Of a stretch of DNA of 64,000 nucleotides, positions 39,035 through 49,800 are shown piece by piece. The notes beneath the pieces were generated by a model. The model ran no database searches, had not been told where the DNA came from, and saw only the letters and a list, made by a program, of their open reading frames with translations. A program made the position numbers and the translations under genes. The DNA is taken from NCBI GenBank assembly GCA_036924085.1, contig JAVGWX010000011.1:38416970-38480969 (forward strand), given 5' to 3'. Each line of letters starts with the position of its first letter. Position 1 is the stretch's first letter. The DNA comes from Ariolimax columbianus (taxonomy: Eukaryota; Mollusca; Gastropoda; Stylommatophora; Arionidae).

Positions 39035-39410
39035 CGCATTTTGAATGTGCATAACCGTCTGCGGAAAAAAATTCTGATTTGATCATGTCCTGCTCCTGCA
39101 AGATAACACCACCTCATACAGCTCACACTGCCATTTGCAGCAACTTGACTGGGAGGTATTGCCACATCCACCCAACAGCCCAGACCTCGCTCCAAGCAAT
39201 TTTCACCTGTTTAGACCTCTAAAAGAATTGAATTCCTGGGAGGTCAGCATTTTAGCACTTATGAAGTGAAACGGGCTGTCCTGGATTGGTTCAGACATAC
39301 TGACAAATATTTCTATGCTGAAGCTTTTCAAACATTACTTAAACGCTGGGTAAGTGCATAAACATTGCAGGAGATTATGTATAAAAATAAATGGCATTTT
39401 CAAGACTTCA
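39035..39410 (+). mobile_element. Mariner transposase, C-terminal half
   Basis: The plus strand reads LLLQDNTTSYSSHCHLQQLD, WEVLPHPPNSPDLAPSNFHL and FRPLKELN, then the D-W-F and KRW ending, followed by TAA. The second catalytic Asp (QDN) and third (SPDLAPSN) are visible. Frames are interrupted. It belongs to a different subgroup from 24985-26330. Confidence 0.85.
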
Positions 39411-39569
39411 TTTTTTTTTTCCCTTTAAAAAAAAAAAAAGTCCAGGTTTGACTTGAATGCTCCTCGACTTGAACTCCTGCGATAGAGGATTAGCTAGTAC
39501 ATAAAAGTGTACAAAACTGAATAGCAACTAATACTTCAACCTAGCCACAATGGCAGCCATTTTTCTTTT

Positions 39570-40130
39570 CTAAAGCCAGTTAGGAGAGTATTGTTAACAT
39601 TTGGGACACTTCTTTTGTTGGTCCCTTTCTACCAGGCTGTAGTCTGGTGATGTATTTGTCTTTCACCTCTCTTGTGGCCTCAGTCCCAACTTTATGACAC
39701 GTCTCATTTACACTATCTACCTTTTCCTTTGTCTTACTGATTTTCTGTAGAAGGTTACATGATGAACAATGTAGTCTGGTTGCATTTTCACAATGTAACC
39801 AAGCCATTTCATTCTGTCGCTCAATGTACTGTAGGCAGGGAATTGTTCCAACCTTCTCCCGTATACTCATATTTGTGATTCTCTCTCTTCTGGAGTTGAT
39901 TGTGACCTTTGGCCATGTCTGGCACTAGCAGCACAGGGTGGGTGGGGATGAAGATACTAATATCTCTACTGAGTCTGTCTTCATTCAAAAACAAAACCTA
40001 AATTCTTGTACCTGCTGTATTTTTTCCTCATTCACATGAATATCAAGTGTTGTGCTTTCTACCTATATTCATTGTCTCTGTTTTTGATGTGTTGATATTC
40101 ACGTACTTTTTACACAGCTATTATAATATA
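39570..40130 (-). mobile_element. LINE C-terminal fragment, other family
   Basis: The minus frames read KTETMNIGRKHNT, NEDRLSRDISIFI, RITNMSIREKVGTIPCLQYI, ERQNEMAWLHC and KEVSQMLTIL. This is the post-RT thumb and end of a LINE class with a GRxxKTW-like end. Stops are frequent. Confidence 0.55.
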
Positions 40131-40134
40131 TTAA

Positions 40135-40840
40135 CTAGAATTTCAGAGCTCTCTCAAACCTGTAGCCCCTTCTATCTCAGTCGGGTTTACCGACAACCTC
40201 AGTCGGAATTGACTATACACCCTGATAGGATTAGAACACTTCCTCTGCTTTTGGTAGTTTATACGACGGACCCGTAGCCCCAGCTGTGAGGGTTTTATAA
40301 GTGACAGACCAGTCACGCAAGAGGCAGACAGCGTTTTGTCATTGTATAAATCTAGCTTGGTTCAAGACAAGGTCACTGGGATGACCCAATACAATGGGGT
40401 AACCAGATACAGCCAGGGAAGTCCTGAACCAATCGCCTTGCTCTTACTGTGAAGTGCTCAGTTGTCAGGAAACGCTGACAAAGTTATTGCAATGATTTTT
40501 AATCGACAGTAACTAGCTACCAATGGTACCTATCAAAAGCTTTTAAATTTAACCTTTACCAAACCTTCCTCGCTGCAAGGTGACGAAGAAAAATGGTAAG
40601 TGTTACGGACGAAGTCGCTGCAAAGCAACGGGTGCTCTAATATATAACCAAACCGGAACCAAACCGGGCTACTGTAGAAATTGTCTGAATATAGGGCTCA
40701 TTTGGTTGTAGAGTTAGACTTTTGTCTTGTCTGGTTTAAAAACAATGGTAATTTTGGCATTTTAGACTTTTGGAAATGGATCAGTTTTTCACTTGGATTT
40801 GAAGATTCACCCATTATTTAGAACGAGGTAAAGTTTTTGC
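40135..40840. other. No gene; possible SINE-like remnant at 40140-40320
   Basis: A B-box-like GTTCTAATCCTATC on the minus strand near 40225 and a CAGTCGG inverted motif hint at a tRNA-SINE remnant. This is too weak to call. Confidence 0.3.
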
Positions 40841-41250
40841 AACATATTTTTCTGATGTAGATCTGTTTAGTTTGTTTATGTAGATACAATAATTACGTTT
40901 ATAGTGGAAACTTGACACATATGGCCATTTGTAAATATTGATAATCCGTTTCCAGTACACTTTTTTTTTTTTTTTTTTCAAGCAAAGGACGACGTAGCCG
41001 GCGAGTCTATGTTTGTGTTGTTTTTCAGCACTATCCCCATCTTCTTGTATCTCAAACTAACACACATACAACAAAAACATTAAGACCAACAAGTTCTTTA
41101 TTCATTTACGTCTCTACACACAATCAAATCATTTATATATAAAAATAGTCAAAAAGATTACAGACTCAAAGTCAACAATTTTAGAAAAATGTGACATGCT
41201 GAAAAATAATGTGGCTGCAGGGGAAATTGTGGTATGGTAGAGGTTAAGTA
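40840..41250 (+). repeat. Repeat Z copy
   Basis: Shares TGTTTAGTTTGTTTATGTAG, TTTGTAAATATTGATAA, TTCAAGCAAAGGACGA, TGTATCTCAAACTAACACAC, ACAACAAAAACATTAAGACC and GTGACATGCTGAAAAATAAT with 42455-42730, 48485-48895 and 61250-61520. No coding capacity; class unknown. Confidence 0.75.
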
Positions 41251-42454
41251 GTCCTGGAAGTCAGTTTTAAATTTATTCCTACCATCACACAAACAGTTTT
41301 GGGGTTTGCAGTCTGAAGCCATTGGTAAATTCCTACTAAAAGCTTATGACAAACAACAAAGAAAACTTGAATGCTTGATAACATTTATATTTCAAATGAT
41401 GTTCATGTCAGATGTTAAGTTCAACCAAAAAAAAATGTACTTGAAACATTCAAAGGCAGTAGTAAATATGTATATGATTTCCTGCACAACAGCATATGAT
41501 CTATATAAAACAAAATATATGTATCTGTTTGAAGTATTGAAAAAAGTCTCGAATTTTTTTTTTTTAGTGTGGCTGCTCAAAGCCATTATACTTGAAACCC
41601 TAGGACCAGTCCATGTTTGGAACTGATCAGTATGCGGAGAGGTCAGTCCTTTGACCCTGGACAATGATATTTCTAAGATTTTTCTCAACATTTTAGAAAC
41701 TGAAATTTTATCATTGAAGTTTGTGTATATTCAATGGAACACTTTCAGAATTTGAACCAAGGACACACTAAGGTAGACCAAAGCGACAAGACCAAACCAC
41801 GTTTGGAACTGATCAATATGAGATGTCAGCAATTTGACCTGGAACAACGCACACCTTGAGTCATGTTCACAAACCCATGTGCTCCACTTCACCTGTCAGT
41901 TTTGTTTTGCAGCAGTTTTGGCTATCTCACTGAGTGCAGTGTTGTTACGTTTTCTGTGTTAAGTGAATATTTGGTATAGAGTGGCTACCGTAATGCCGTT
42001 AATGATTCAAATGCTAATTACACATTTTTTTAAAAACAACTCAAACCACACAAAGCCATAGTGATCAATGCAACTTACGTTAAGCCACTACCAGAAGTCA
42101 AGACTGAAAATTGTATTAAATTTGTTTTCTGGACAAAGCCTGGTTTTATTTATACATATATATAAATATAACTTTCCCTTTTGTTGGTGCCCTGGCATTA
42201 TTTTAATACTTTCTTTTGCCTATATCAAGTGCGGTGTCTGCATCAGTTGTTAATGGTAATGAATCTCCAGCCGTCTGTCCCGGTCGATAAACTCAATCAG
42301 ACTGTGCCTGACAACATCTTATGTCTGTCCATCTATATCTCTGCCTCTCTTGTCCTTCCCTTTCTCTCCAATATAACCCTCAGCAGACTATCATGTCTCC
42401 AGACATAACCTGAATATTTTTTTCTCAAGTTTATATATATATATTTTATATATA
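41251..42454. other. No gene recognised; degenerate 50-bp duplication
   Basis: CCATGTTTGGAACTGATCAG (near 41610) and CCACGTTTGGAACTGATCAA (near 41800) start two related segments of about 50 bases. ORFs here are AT-rich chance frames. Confidence 0.45.
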
Positions 42455-42735
42455 TTTTAGTTTGTTTATGTTTTTAGTTCAACTCTTTCTTTGCCAAGGG
42501 GTGGTCACCCTTGAGCGGGTCCCAACTGAGGATCCAGTTTGTTTCTGTCACCATTTGTTAACATTGATAACCCATTTTCTGTAATTTTGTTTTTTCTTCA
42601 AGCAAGGGACGATGAAACCAGGTAAGTCTATATGTTTGTGCTGTTTTTCAACACTATCACCTTGTATCTCAGAAACTAACCCACACAACAAAAACATTAG
42701 CACCAACAACATACATTTACTGAGCACTCAGTCTT
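42455..42735 (+). repeat. Repeat Z copy
   Basis: TTTGTTAACATTGATAACCC, TTCAAGCAAGGGACGATGAA, GTTTGTGCTGTTTTTCAACA and TCAGAAACTAACCCACACAA match the repeat Z consensus. The 3' half is missing. Confidence 0.7.
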
Positions 42736-43088
42736 ATACATTTATTTATGTTTCATTAACGATTTTTCGTGCCCGGCAATGGCATGTAATTCATAAAGTT
42801 TTACTGGCTTCTTGTGTATACTTCTTGTGCATAAATAATCAGTGTATACTTCTTATGTATAAATAATCAAACAACTATGCCAAACTGACATTTGATAAAA
42901 AATCCTAAAGTTATTCCAATAATGTATTGTTTGTTACATCAAATACAAGAACTAAATACAAAGTTGATTAAGTTACAAACACTAAATATTTTGGTGGTCA
43001 AAAACTTGTCCTGCCATTCAAATAGAGGAATGCAGACGCACATGTTTCTTTGGGAGACTGCGCAACAGCGTGTGGAATCGGAGGGGTT
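42736..43088. other. No recognised feature
   Basis: AT-rich. It contains a local duplication of GTATACTTCTTGTG CATAAATAATCA at 42816-42870. Confidence 0.4.
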
Positions 43089-43089
43089 T

Positions 43090-43795
43090 TAGCCTTGATA
43101 CGAAGCAAATTCTACCGAGCTATAGTGCTCCCCATCCTTCTGTATGCCAGTGAGATGTGGACTGTACAGCAGGCAGCTTAAAAAAAAACCCACTTCCATA
43201 CAAACTGCCTCCGTAGATTGTTGAGAATACAATGGCAAGGTAGGGTTTCAGATGTTGAGATGCTCACAAAGACCAAAATGCAGAGCATCCACACAGTATA
43301 GACTCAGATCAGGTGGGAAGGCCACATCGTGTGCATGCCAGACAACCACATCCCAAAACAACTAATGTATGGCGAGCTGAAAGAGGGTATATCTGATCAG
43401 CGGGCAAAAGAAGCGCTTCAACATAAATATAAACTCATGGAAGTACCTGGCACAGGACCGCCAGGCATGGCATAGACCCACCATACGAGGCACCCCCATT
43501 GCTGGGAAATGCAGCATCTCCGAAGCGTAGAATAAACACTCTGCAAAAAAGACCAAACTGACACATGTCCAGCTCTGTCCTTAGATGCTGTATATGTGGA
43601 AGAGGTTTTTGTACCAGAATTAGACCATACAACCACCTCCGGATTCATCGGTGAGGTGCAACACAATATATCTGATTGCTGTTATCGCTTGCGATGGATG
43701 AACGTCGAAGAAATTATGCAAGTCCCAACCTATCAAAATCTACTAGACAAATTTAGGACGAATAGTTTCAATGCCTGCCTGCTGACATGGAGGAC
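43090..43795 (+). mobile_element. LINE H, C-terminal fragment
   Basis: Broken frames give LLYASEMWTVQQAA, NCLRRLLRIQWQGR, QSIHTV, QIRWEGHIVCMPDNHIPKQL and YGELKEGISDQRAKEA, then DAVYVEEVFVPELDHTT. This is the conserved end of a LINE class that often carries a terminal C2H2 finger. Confidence 0.7.
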
Positions 43796-43970
43796 ATATG
43801 ATTGAATCCCCAGCAACGCATGTTTTTCTGTTGGGAGTGGTGAAATAAACACAACTGGCATAAGGCGTGGCGGCAGATGTGCAAAAGCGACCGGCAGTCC
43901 TCAGCCTTTAAACCCCTTGACTACCCCAGCAATGGGAGTAAAGTCGTACAACAGTTTATAGACAATATAT
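43795..43970 (+). mobile_element. tRNA-derived SINE
   Basis: B-box ATTGAATCCCCAGC at 43801, then TTTTTCTGTTGGGAGTGGTG, AATAAACACAACTGGCATAA and TCAGCCTTTAAACCCCTTGA, then CTACCCCAGCAATGGG and AAAGTCGTAC. The same element occurs inverted at 51425-51640 and 59885-60080. Confidence 0.7.
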
Positions 43971-44640
43971 TATAGGTTATAACATCCAGTACCAGAAATT
44001 TGTACAGAACACATAACTTCTTTTAAACATCCAAGTGATACCACAAATGAAATCTTTGAATAGACTATAGAAGTGAAGTATGCACTATAGAAGGAAAGCT
44101 CATTTGATTCATGATAGAATAGCCTATTTGGTTAATTTCTGTATATGCTTCAACCCCTTTAGGTTTTGGTCCAATTCCTATAACTGGAAAGGAAACAGGT
44201 CTAAAGCATATTCATGCATGTTCCAAAAGGTGATGAAAGAAAGTTGTGCATGGGACTAATGATGGGATGGAAGTAGTGAAATGTACAACCTTGATCACGA
44301 CAGGCCCTCTGATCAGGAAAGACCCCTACAATGCCAGCAAATCCGCACTGGTGCGACTTCAGTGAAACAGACAATCCAATCTTCCACTGATCACTTTGTG
44401 AGGAACCTTAACGCCCGGAGACAGGTTTGGGACCCGCACAACATTAACTAATTTGTCGAGAAACGGTCCACTTATGAACCAGCATTGTGAAAACACAAAA
44501 GTGTTTTGGTGTGGGCTTCCTAAAGGAGGCAATATGTAGTATTGATGCTATACTCCATCTGGAGTGAAAAAAATGACAAAGAAATCACACTATTCTGTCT
44601 GTATAAAGGCAAAGCCCGCTGTCCATCCTAGAAGATGGCA
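43971..44640. other. No recognised feature
   Basis: No supported gene, RNA or repeat. Confidence 0.4.
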
Positions 44641-44850
44641 TAATTAATTTTGCTAGCGCTATTTTTAGTAATTAGTAGGATTAACTGCGCTACTTTTTAT
44701 CTTCACTCTCGTCTCGAGTCCCTGACCCCAGTGGCAAGTCAAGGACAAGACGACTAGGGGGAGACTACGACATGCAGGGGACTCCGCAGTCGAATCCACA
44801 TCACCTGATTACGAGGCCGACGGCTTAACCACTTCACCATGGAATCTGAC
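44641..44850 (-). mobile_element. tRNA-derived SINE
   Basis: On the minus strand, A-box TGGTGAAGTGGTTAAGCCGT (44820-44841) and B-box GTGGATTCGACTGC (44785-44800) lie at tRNA spacing. The body has CCTAGTCGTCTTGTCCTTGA. The head resembles a tRNA but does not close. Confidence 0.7.
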
Positions 44851-44944
44851 TGTATAATTACCTCAAATATGACTGACTTGACTTATTTCTGGAACACAAG
44901 AGTTGCTTTCCAGTTCTTATCCCTGAGCTATACCTATCATACCA

Positions 44945-45182
44945 ATTGGGGACATGATGGAGCAGTTGACAGCAATACATAGCTGACCAAGATCCGCCTT
45001 CATGTTGCGGCCCTGGAAACAGGCTGCACTAGTCTTGGCCAAAAGATAGTGATCAGAGCGAAAAGGCAGACCCCCTACTAAAGAAACCTAGCTGAAATAA
45101 GCTATGTCGGGCCGAAAGACGCCGATATCGCAGCAAACTTGGACAATATTACGTCCTTTTCAGGACGAATGTCAGAGACTAA
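44945..45182 (+). mobile_element. SINE-A copy
   Basis: AATACATAGCTGACCAAGAT, GCGGCCCTGGAAACAGGCTG, GTCGGGCCGAAAGACGCCGA, TATCGCAGC and GTCCTTTTCAGGACGAATG. The tail is lost. Confidence 0.8.
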
Positions 45183-45500
45183 TTGCTCTGAATTACTGTT
45201 TTCGCTATTTTAAAATTAGTTTTTTTGTGACTTTTTCCCTGTGGGTTCAAGTCCAAAATGCATGGCTATCTTCCTAGGTATCTTAGAGTCATATCCATCT
45301 TTACTTTCATGCCACAATCACCAAATGAGACTTATCAGCTCACCAAATGCGACTTATCAGCTGTCACCAAATGGATACTTAGCAGTCACCACACCACTGC
45401 TTAGACACCGGAGTATTAGTTTGGCAACTAAGCATTGGCTGATAAACAGTACATTTATGCCAACTCTGTGCTACCAGAGCCTATCTTGGCATCTCTGTCC
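45183..45500. other. No recognised feature
   Basis: A short 25-base duplication (CACCAAATGAGACTTATCAG near 45320 and CACCAAATGCGACTTATCAG near 45342). No gene. Confidence 0.4.
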
Positions 45501-45795
45501 AGGGCGTACGAAAGCAGACGTTTGATGCGTGAAATGAAGTGCAAGGATGGCCATCGGTGCTACTAGGAAAGACAGGCCGCAAAACGAAGACATTTGAAGT
45601 ATGGTCTGCACTATGTCTTGTGCGAAGTAAATTTCCAGGCACAAAATATGTTGGATCATCTCATGAGAATGCACCCTCATCTCCCACTGATAGCTTACAG
45701 TGCTGTCAGATTTGGCTACAGGGCAAGAGGGTGGTCACAAGGCAGGTGGATAGATGACGATTGTGCAATGACATGGACTCACAATTATTGATGCA
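45500..45795 (+). mobile_element. LINE I, C-terminal fragment
   Basis: Frames give EMKCKDGHRCY, ERQAAKRRHLKYGLHYVLCE, VNFQAQNMLDHLMRMHPHLP and RFGYRARGWSQGRWIDDD. It ends in a GRGRRRW-type motif of LINE C-termini. Confidence 0.6.
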
Positions 45796-45854
45796 ATGAA
45801 CTTGGCATAGGATGCTCAAAATCATATGTTGGGGAAAAAAACAACCTATCACCA

Positions 45855-46527
45855 ACTATGGGGAGAGGAGATCAACGTCTGTTCCAGCATAAGATACTGA
45901 TCAGACAATCATCACCATAGGCATCTCAGCCTCTATAGACCATATGACGCCCTGTAAATTTGGTTTTTTCCCAGCTCTATCTCCTGTATTTCGACACTGT
46001 CTGCTATGGCTGTAAAGGCCAATCCGTGAGTGACAGTCCCTGACACAGATCATACAACTATACTGAGGAGGCTGGCTTGCATGGCTGTTCATTGATCTCT
46101 TCAGTCTCTCTTTTCTCTGCAGTCAGAAGACTACTAGCGTCAGCAGTCACTATGCTCCCTCCAACTGATTGTCTTCATATAGCTCGATCCTGAGCAAGTT
46201 CTTCCCATCCCTTGGATGGCTTCATGTCCCTCTTGCATACGTTCTTGAATTCGCAGTGTGGGACAATATAGGGTCAAACAAAATACACTGACCAAGACCC
46301 CTTCCTTCCATGCACTTCTACCTGGAAACATCCCGTTTTCATGACAGTCTGGCTAACGAGGTAGGGGGGCCGAGGTGATCTCAACAAATGAAGCCAAGTA
46401 TAAGAACCGTCTGCAGGACCCCTGTCTACCATCAATCAAACTTGGGATGTGACAAAAACTACTGCAACTCATCACCCTTTTCAGGGCACACAAAAGAGTA
46501 AACTTATCGTGAACATCCAACAACAAC
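45855..46527 (+). mobile_element. SINE-C copy, interrupted
   Basis: The 5' part is 45855-45912 (GGGGAGAGGAGATCAACGTC) and the rest 46255-46525 (AAATACACTGACCAAGACCC, core GACAGTCTGGCTAACGAGGT, TTTTCAGGGCACACAAAAGA). It ends in CATCCAACAACAACAACAAT, the best (CAA)n tail in the window. A LINE H fragment separates the two parts. Confidence 0.85.
45912..46252 (-). mobile_element. LINE H, 3' end with C2H2 finger
   Basis: The minus frame 45901-46092 encodes YSCMICVRDCHSRIGLYSHS R, a C2H2 finger, with a preceding basic segment in other frames (KERLKRSMNSH). The insertion splits a SINE-C copy. Confidence 0.8.
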
Positions 46528-46693
46528 AACAATCACCAACTGAATTGTTTCAAATACAGAACCATATATTTTGAAGCAACTCTCAGCAGTATATAAAGTA
46601 CAATAATGTGCTAACAAAGTGTTACCAAAATTAATGTTAAGAACAAAAAAATAATACAAAATGATGAAAGCCAGCGCCGTGGTGATAAATACA

Positions 46694-46842
46694 TCACAAA
46701 GGTACAACTCGTCTGTCCTCTGTATCGTCCATAAACAGTACGCTGAACACATCATTAACAAAGGAGGGGTGGTATTTGCATGCTCTGGCACAGTCAGGGC
46801 CAAAGTTCACTTCACAGATTTTGGGCTGAATCACCTTTTCCC
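46694..46842 (-). CDS. TTLL12: TTLL12 terminal exon
   Basis: Acceptor TGATTGTTTCAG. Encodes EKVIQPKICEVNFGPDCARA to EDRRVVPL-stop. A CR1-like insertion begins about 30 bases upstream of the acceptor. Confidence 0.92.
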
Positions 46843-49800
46843 CTGAAACAATCACATAAACCAGTGTGAGCCAGTTTTTCAAAGAGACATGGCTACAGCG
46901 GGATTAAGATCAATCTGTATTACAGAGGAAATTGTTTCTAAAAAATTGGAGGGGTTGAAAGTGGATAAATGTCCAGGTCAAGATGGCATTCATCCGAAAT
47001 TGCTGTTTGAAATTAAAGACCAACTAGCAAAACCATTGGCTATATTATGTTCTCAATCACTTACAAAAGGGATTGTTCCACGGGATTGGAAAGATGCAGG
47101 AGTGATCCCCTTATTCAAAAAAGGGTAAACAATCAGATCCAGCAAATTATAGACCGGTGAGTTTAACGAGCATAGTCTGTAAATTGTTAGAGTCAATAAT
47201 CAAAGAAAACATTGTAATGCATTTAGACAAATTTAATCTAATTAGAAATAGTCAGCATAGGTTTACTAGGGGGAGATTATGCTTTACAAATCTATTAGAA
47301 TTCATGAAGGATGTTACCAAAATGATAGATAAAAGGGAGCCAGTGGACATTATTTATCTAGATTTTGCAAAGGCCTTTGAAAGAGTAACTCAAAGAGTAT
47401 TTTGAAAGTTAAAATTACATGGCATAGGTGGTGAAGTTGCCAAATGGATTGAAAATTGGTTAACGGGAAGAAGGCAGAGGGTGGGCATAAATAAGGAGTA
47501 CTCTTGAGTGGTGTGAAGTGAAAAGTGGTGTGCCACAGGGCTCAGTTTTGGGACCAAATTTTGTTCTTGATATATATAAATGATTTAGACATTGAAATGG
47601 GATCCATGATGGCAAAATTTGATGACACAAAACTATGCAGTAGTGTCTCATCTAAAGCTGAAGTGGATATATTGAGGTCGGATTTAGATCAAATTTGAGA
47701 ATGGTCTGTAAGCTGGCAAATGGAGTTTTAATGTAGATAAATGTACAGTCATCCACATGGGTAGATCCAATATGGAACATAATTACAGAATGGGAGAGAA
47801 TATTAGAAAGATAGATAAGGAAAGGGGCCTAGGGGTTATAATAGATCATACAGGTAAGGCGAGTGAGCAAGTTAAGGTAGCAGTGAAAAAGGCAAATGCA
47901 ATGTTAGGTATGATAAAAAGAAATATTAAACATAGGAGCAAGGAAGTGATAGTCAAACTGTATTAAGTCTTCCTTCTTTGATTCCTATTCTGTTAGCTAG
48001 ACTGTGCTAGTGCAGCCTGTTTCCAGTGCCATCACTGGAAGACAAGAGGATTTTGGTTAGATCTGGTCTGTTGACCCTGATGCAAGCAGTCACCTATTAG
48101 CCTTTCACTGCTTTCAGCTCATTCATTTTGCTGCATCTTCAGTTCCCCAATGATAACATAACCATACATGTGCTGGATTAGAACCAATAGCAGAAGAAAG
48201 GAAATTGGGGGCTAAAGAAAATTTGAATGTTAACCTTGACTGTGCTGCAGTATTTTTTTTTTCAACAAAAAAAAAACGAACATTTTTGCCCAACGTCGAC
48301 AATATATAAAAAACAAACTGAGCGACGTACAAAATACAAAAATGCGGCTATTTGATAGTACTCTATTATAGCTTCCTTCACTACTAACTTTACCCGTGAA
48401 GTCTAGATTGACTGTTAAAAGTTTTGCAAGGTTATTCCTTTTGTGTGGACGCAAAACTATTATTGGGGATGGTGAAGTGAGGTTTTTGTGGGGTAGTTCA
48501 GTTTAGTTTATTCAAATAGATGTAATAATTGTTTTTAGTGTAAACTAACAGTTGTGCCAATATTATAAACACAGTATCAGTACCTTGTGATTCCGATGGA
48601 TTATATGAGGAGTGACGTTCTCCCAATCAGTAAGCCTAAAAGTTTGTGCTTTGTTTTGATACGTTTTCACCATCTATCTCAGTAACTAACACACACACAC
48701 ACACACTCAACAAAAACAATAACACCAACAAGTTAATTTATGTCTCTACACACATCAAAATCTTATCTATAGGCCAACTAATAAGACTGTTACATGCTCT
48801 CAAAGTCTCCAACCAAAGTGACATGCTGAAAATAAATGCAGCTGCGGGGCAAATCATGCGTCATTTCTTAGTGTGGCTTGGTAAAGGTTGAAAGATGCGA
48901 GGGCAAATCAAATATTTAGATTACGGCCAAATTAAGAATTGCTGTAGCATTATTTGCAGCAGGAAGTTCCAAGAGGTGCCAGAAGAACTAAATCAAGCTT
49001 GGTAGGCCTAGGTGAAAGGCATAAATAAACATGTATGGAGGCTATATAGTGAGAAAATATTAGCTGATATTACCTGAAGAATTTACATCCCATGCCAACA
49101 GAAGATCAACAGCATACATGGCTCGAGACTGAGGAGATGGGCAGATGCCTCGTGGAGGTGGGAACACAACTGCTGCCTCAAACAGCTCCTTCAGGGTCCT
49201 GAAGATGTCGTTCTGACAAAGACAAACAAACCATTTACCAAATAACTTACAGTTCACACCAGTGAATTTCAACCAGAGTCCTAGTGTTTGAGTTTTTGTC
49301 AGTACACACATGACAAATAGCAACCATTTCAGAAAAGAGTTTTCTTGGAACACTTAGAATCCTTGTATTATTCTTCGCTCTCAATCTTCCGCTACCAAGC
49401 CCTGAAAATGACTTTGCAAGTAGCAGGATGTTGCCCAGAGAATGGAATGTACAAGGCGTGTTCAAATAAAACCGGACGTAACTGGATCAACTGAACATAT
49501 GTACGATGCGCATGCTGACGTCACTTCTGGTGCAAAATTTCATTATCCTCCGACTCAGTTTTGTCAGCAGACTGTCGAAAACATGGCCGGTGTGATATGA
49601 CAACTGACCAGAGTTGATCAGCGAGCGGTGATTCGATTTCTAACAGCTGAAGGATGTTGACCAGTTCACATTCATCACAGAATGCAGGCAGTGTATGGTG
49701 ACAAAAGTGTGGTTAATTGGTGCATCAATTTTGGCGACGGTCTCTTCGGATGCAACAATATGTGCCTGACCTGTCTCGGAAGATCTTTAGTTAACTCACG

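Noticed and set aside
41306..41691. Overlapping ORFs of 106 and 99 codons
   Set aside because: AT-rich chance frames with poly-Phe/Lys from homopolymers, and no recognisable domain.
22100..46690. RING or B-box exons of the NHL gene
   Set aside because: No minus-strand Cys/His-rich exon with splice sites was found. The Cys-rich frames there belong to LINE C-termini.
46889..47405. Host genes of 79 and 82 codons
   Set aside because: Both are pieces of the CR1-like reverse transcriptase.
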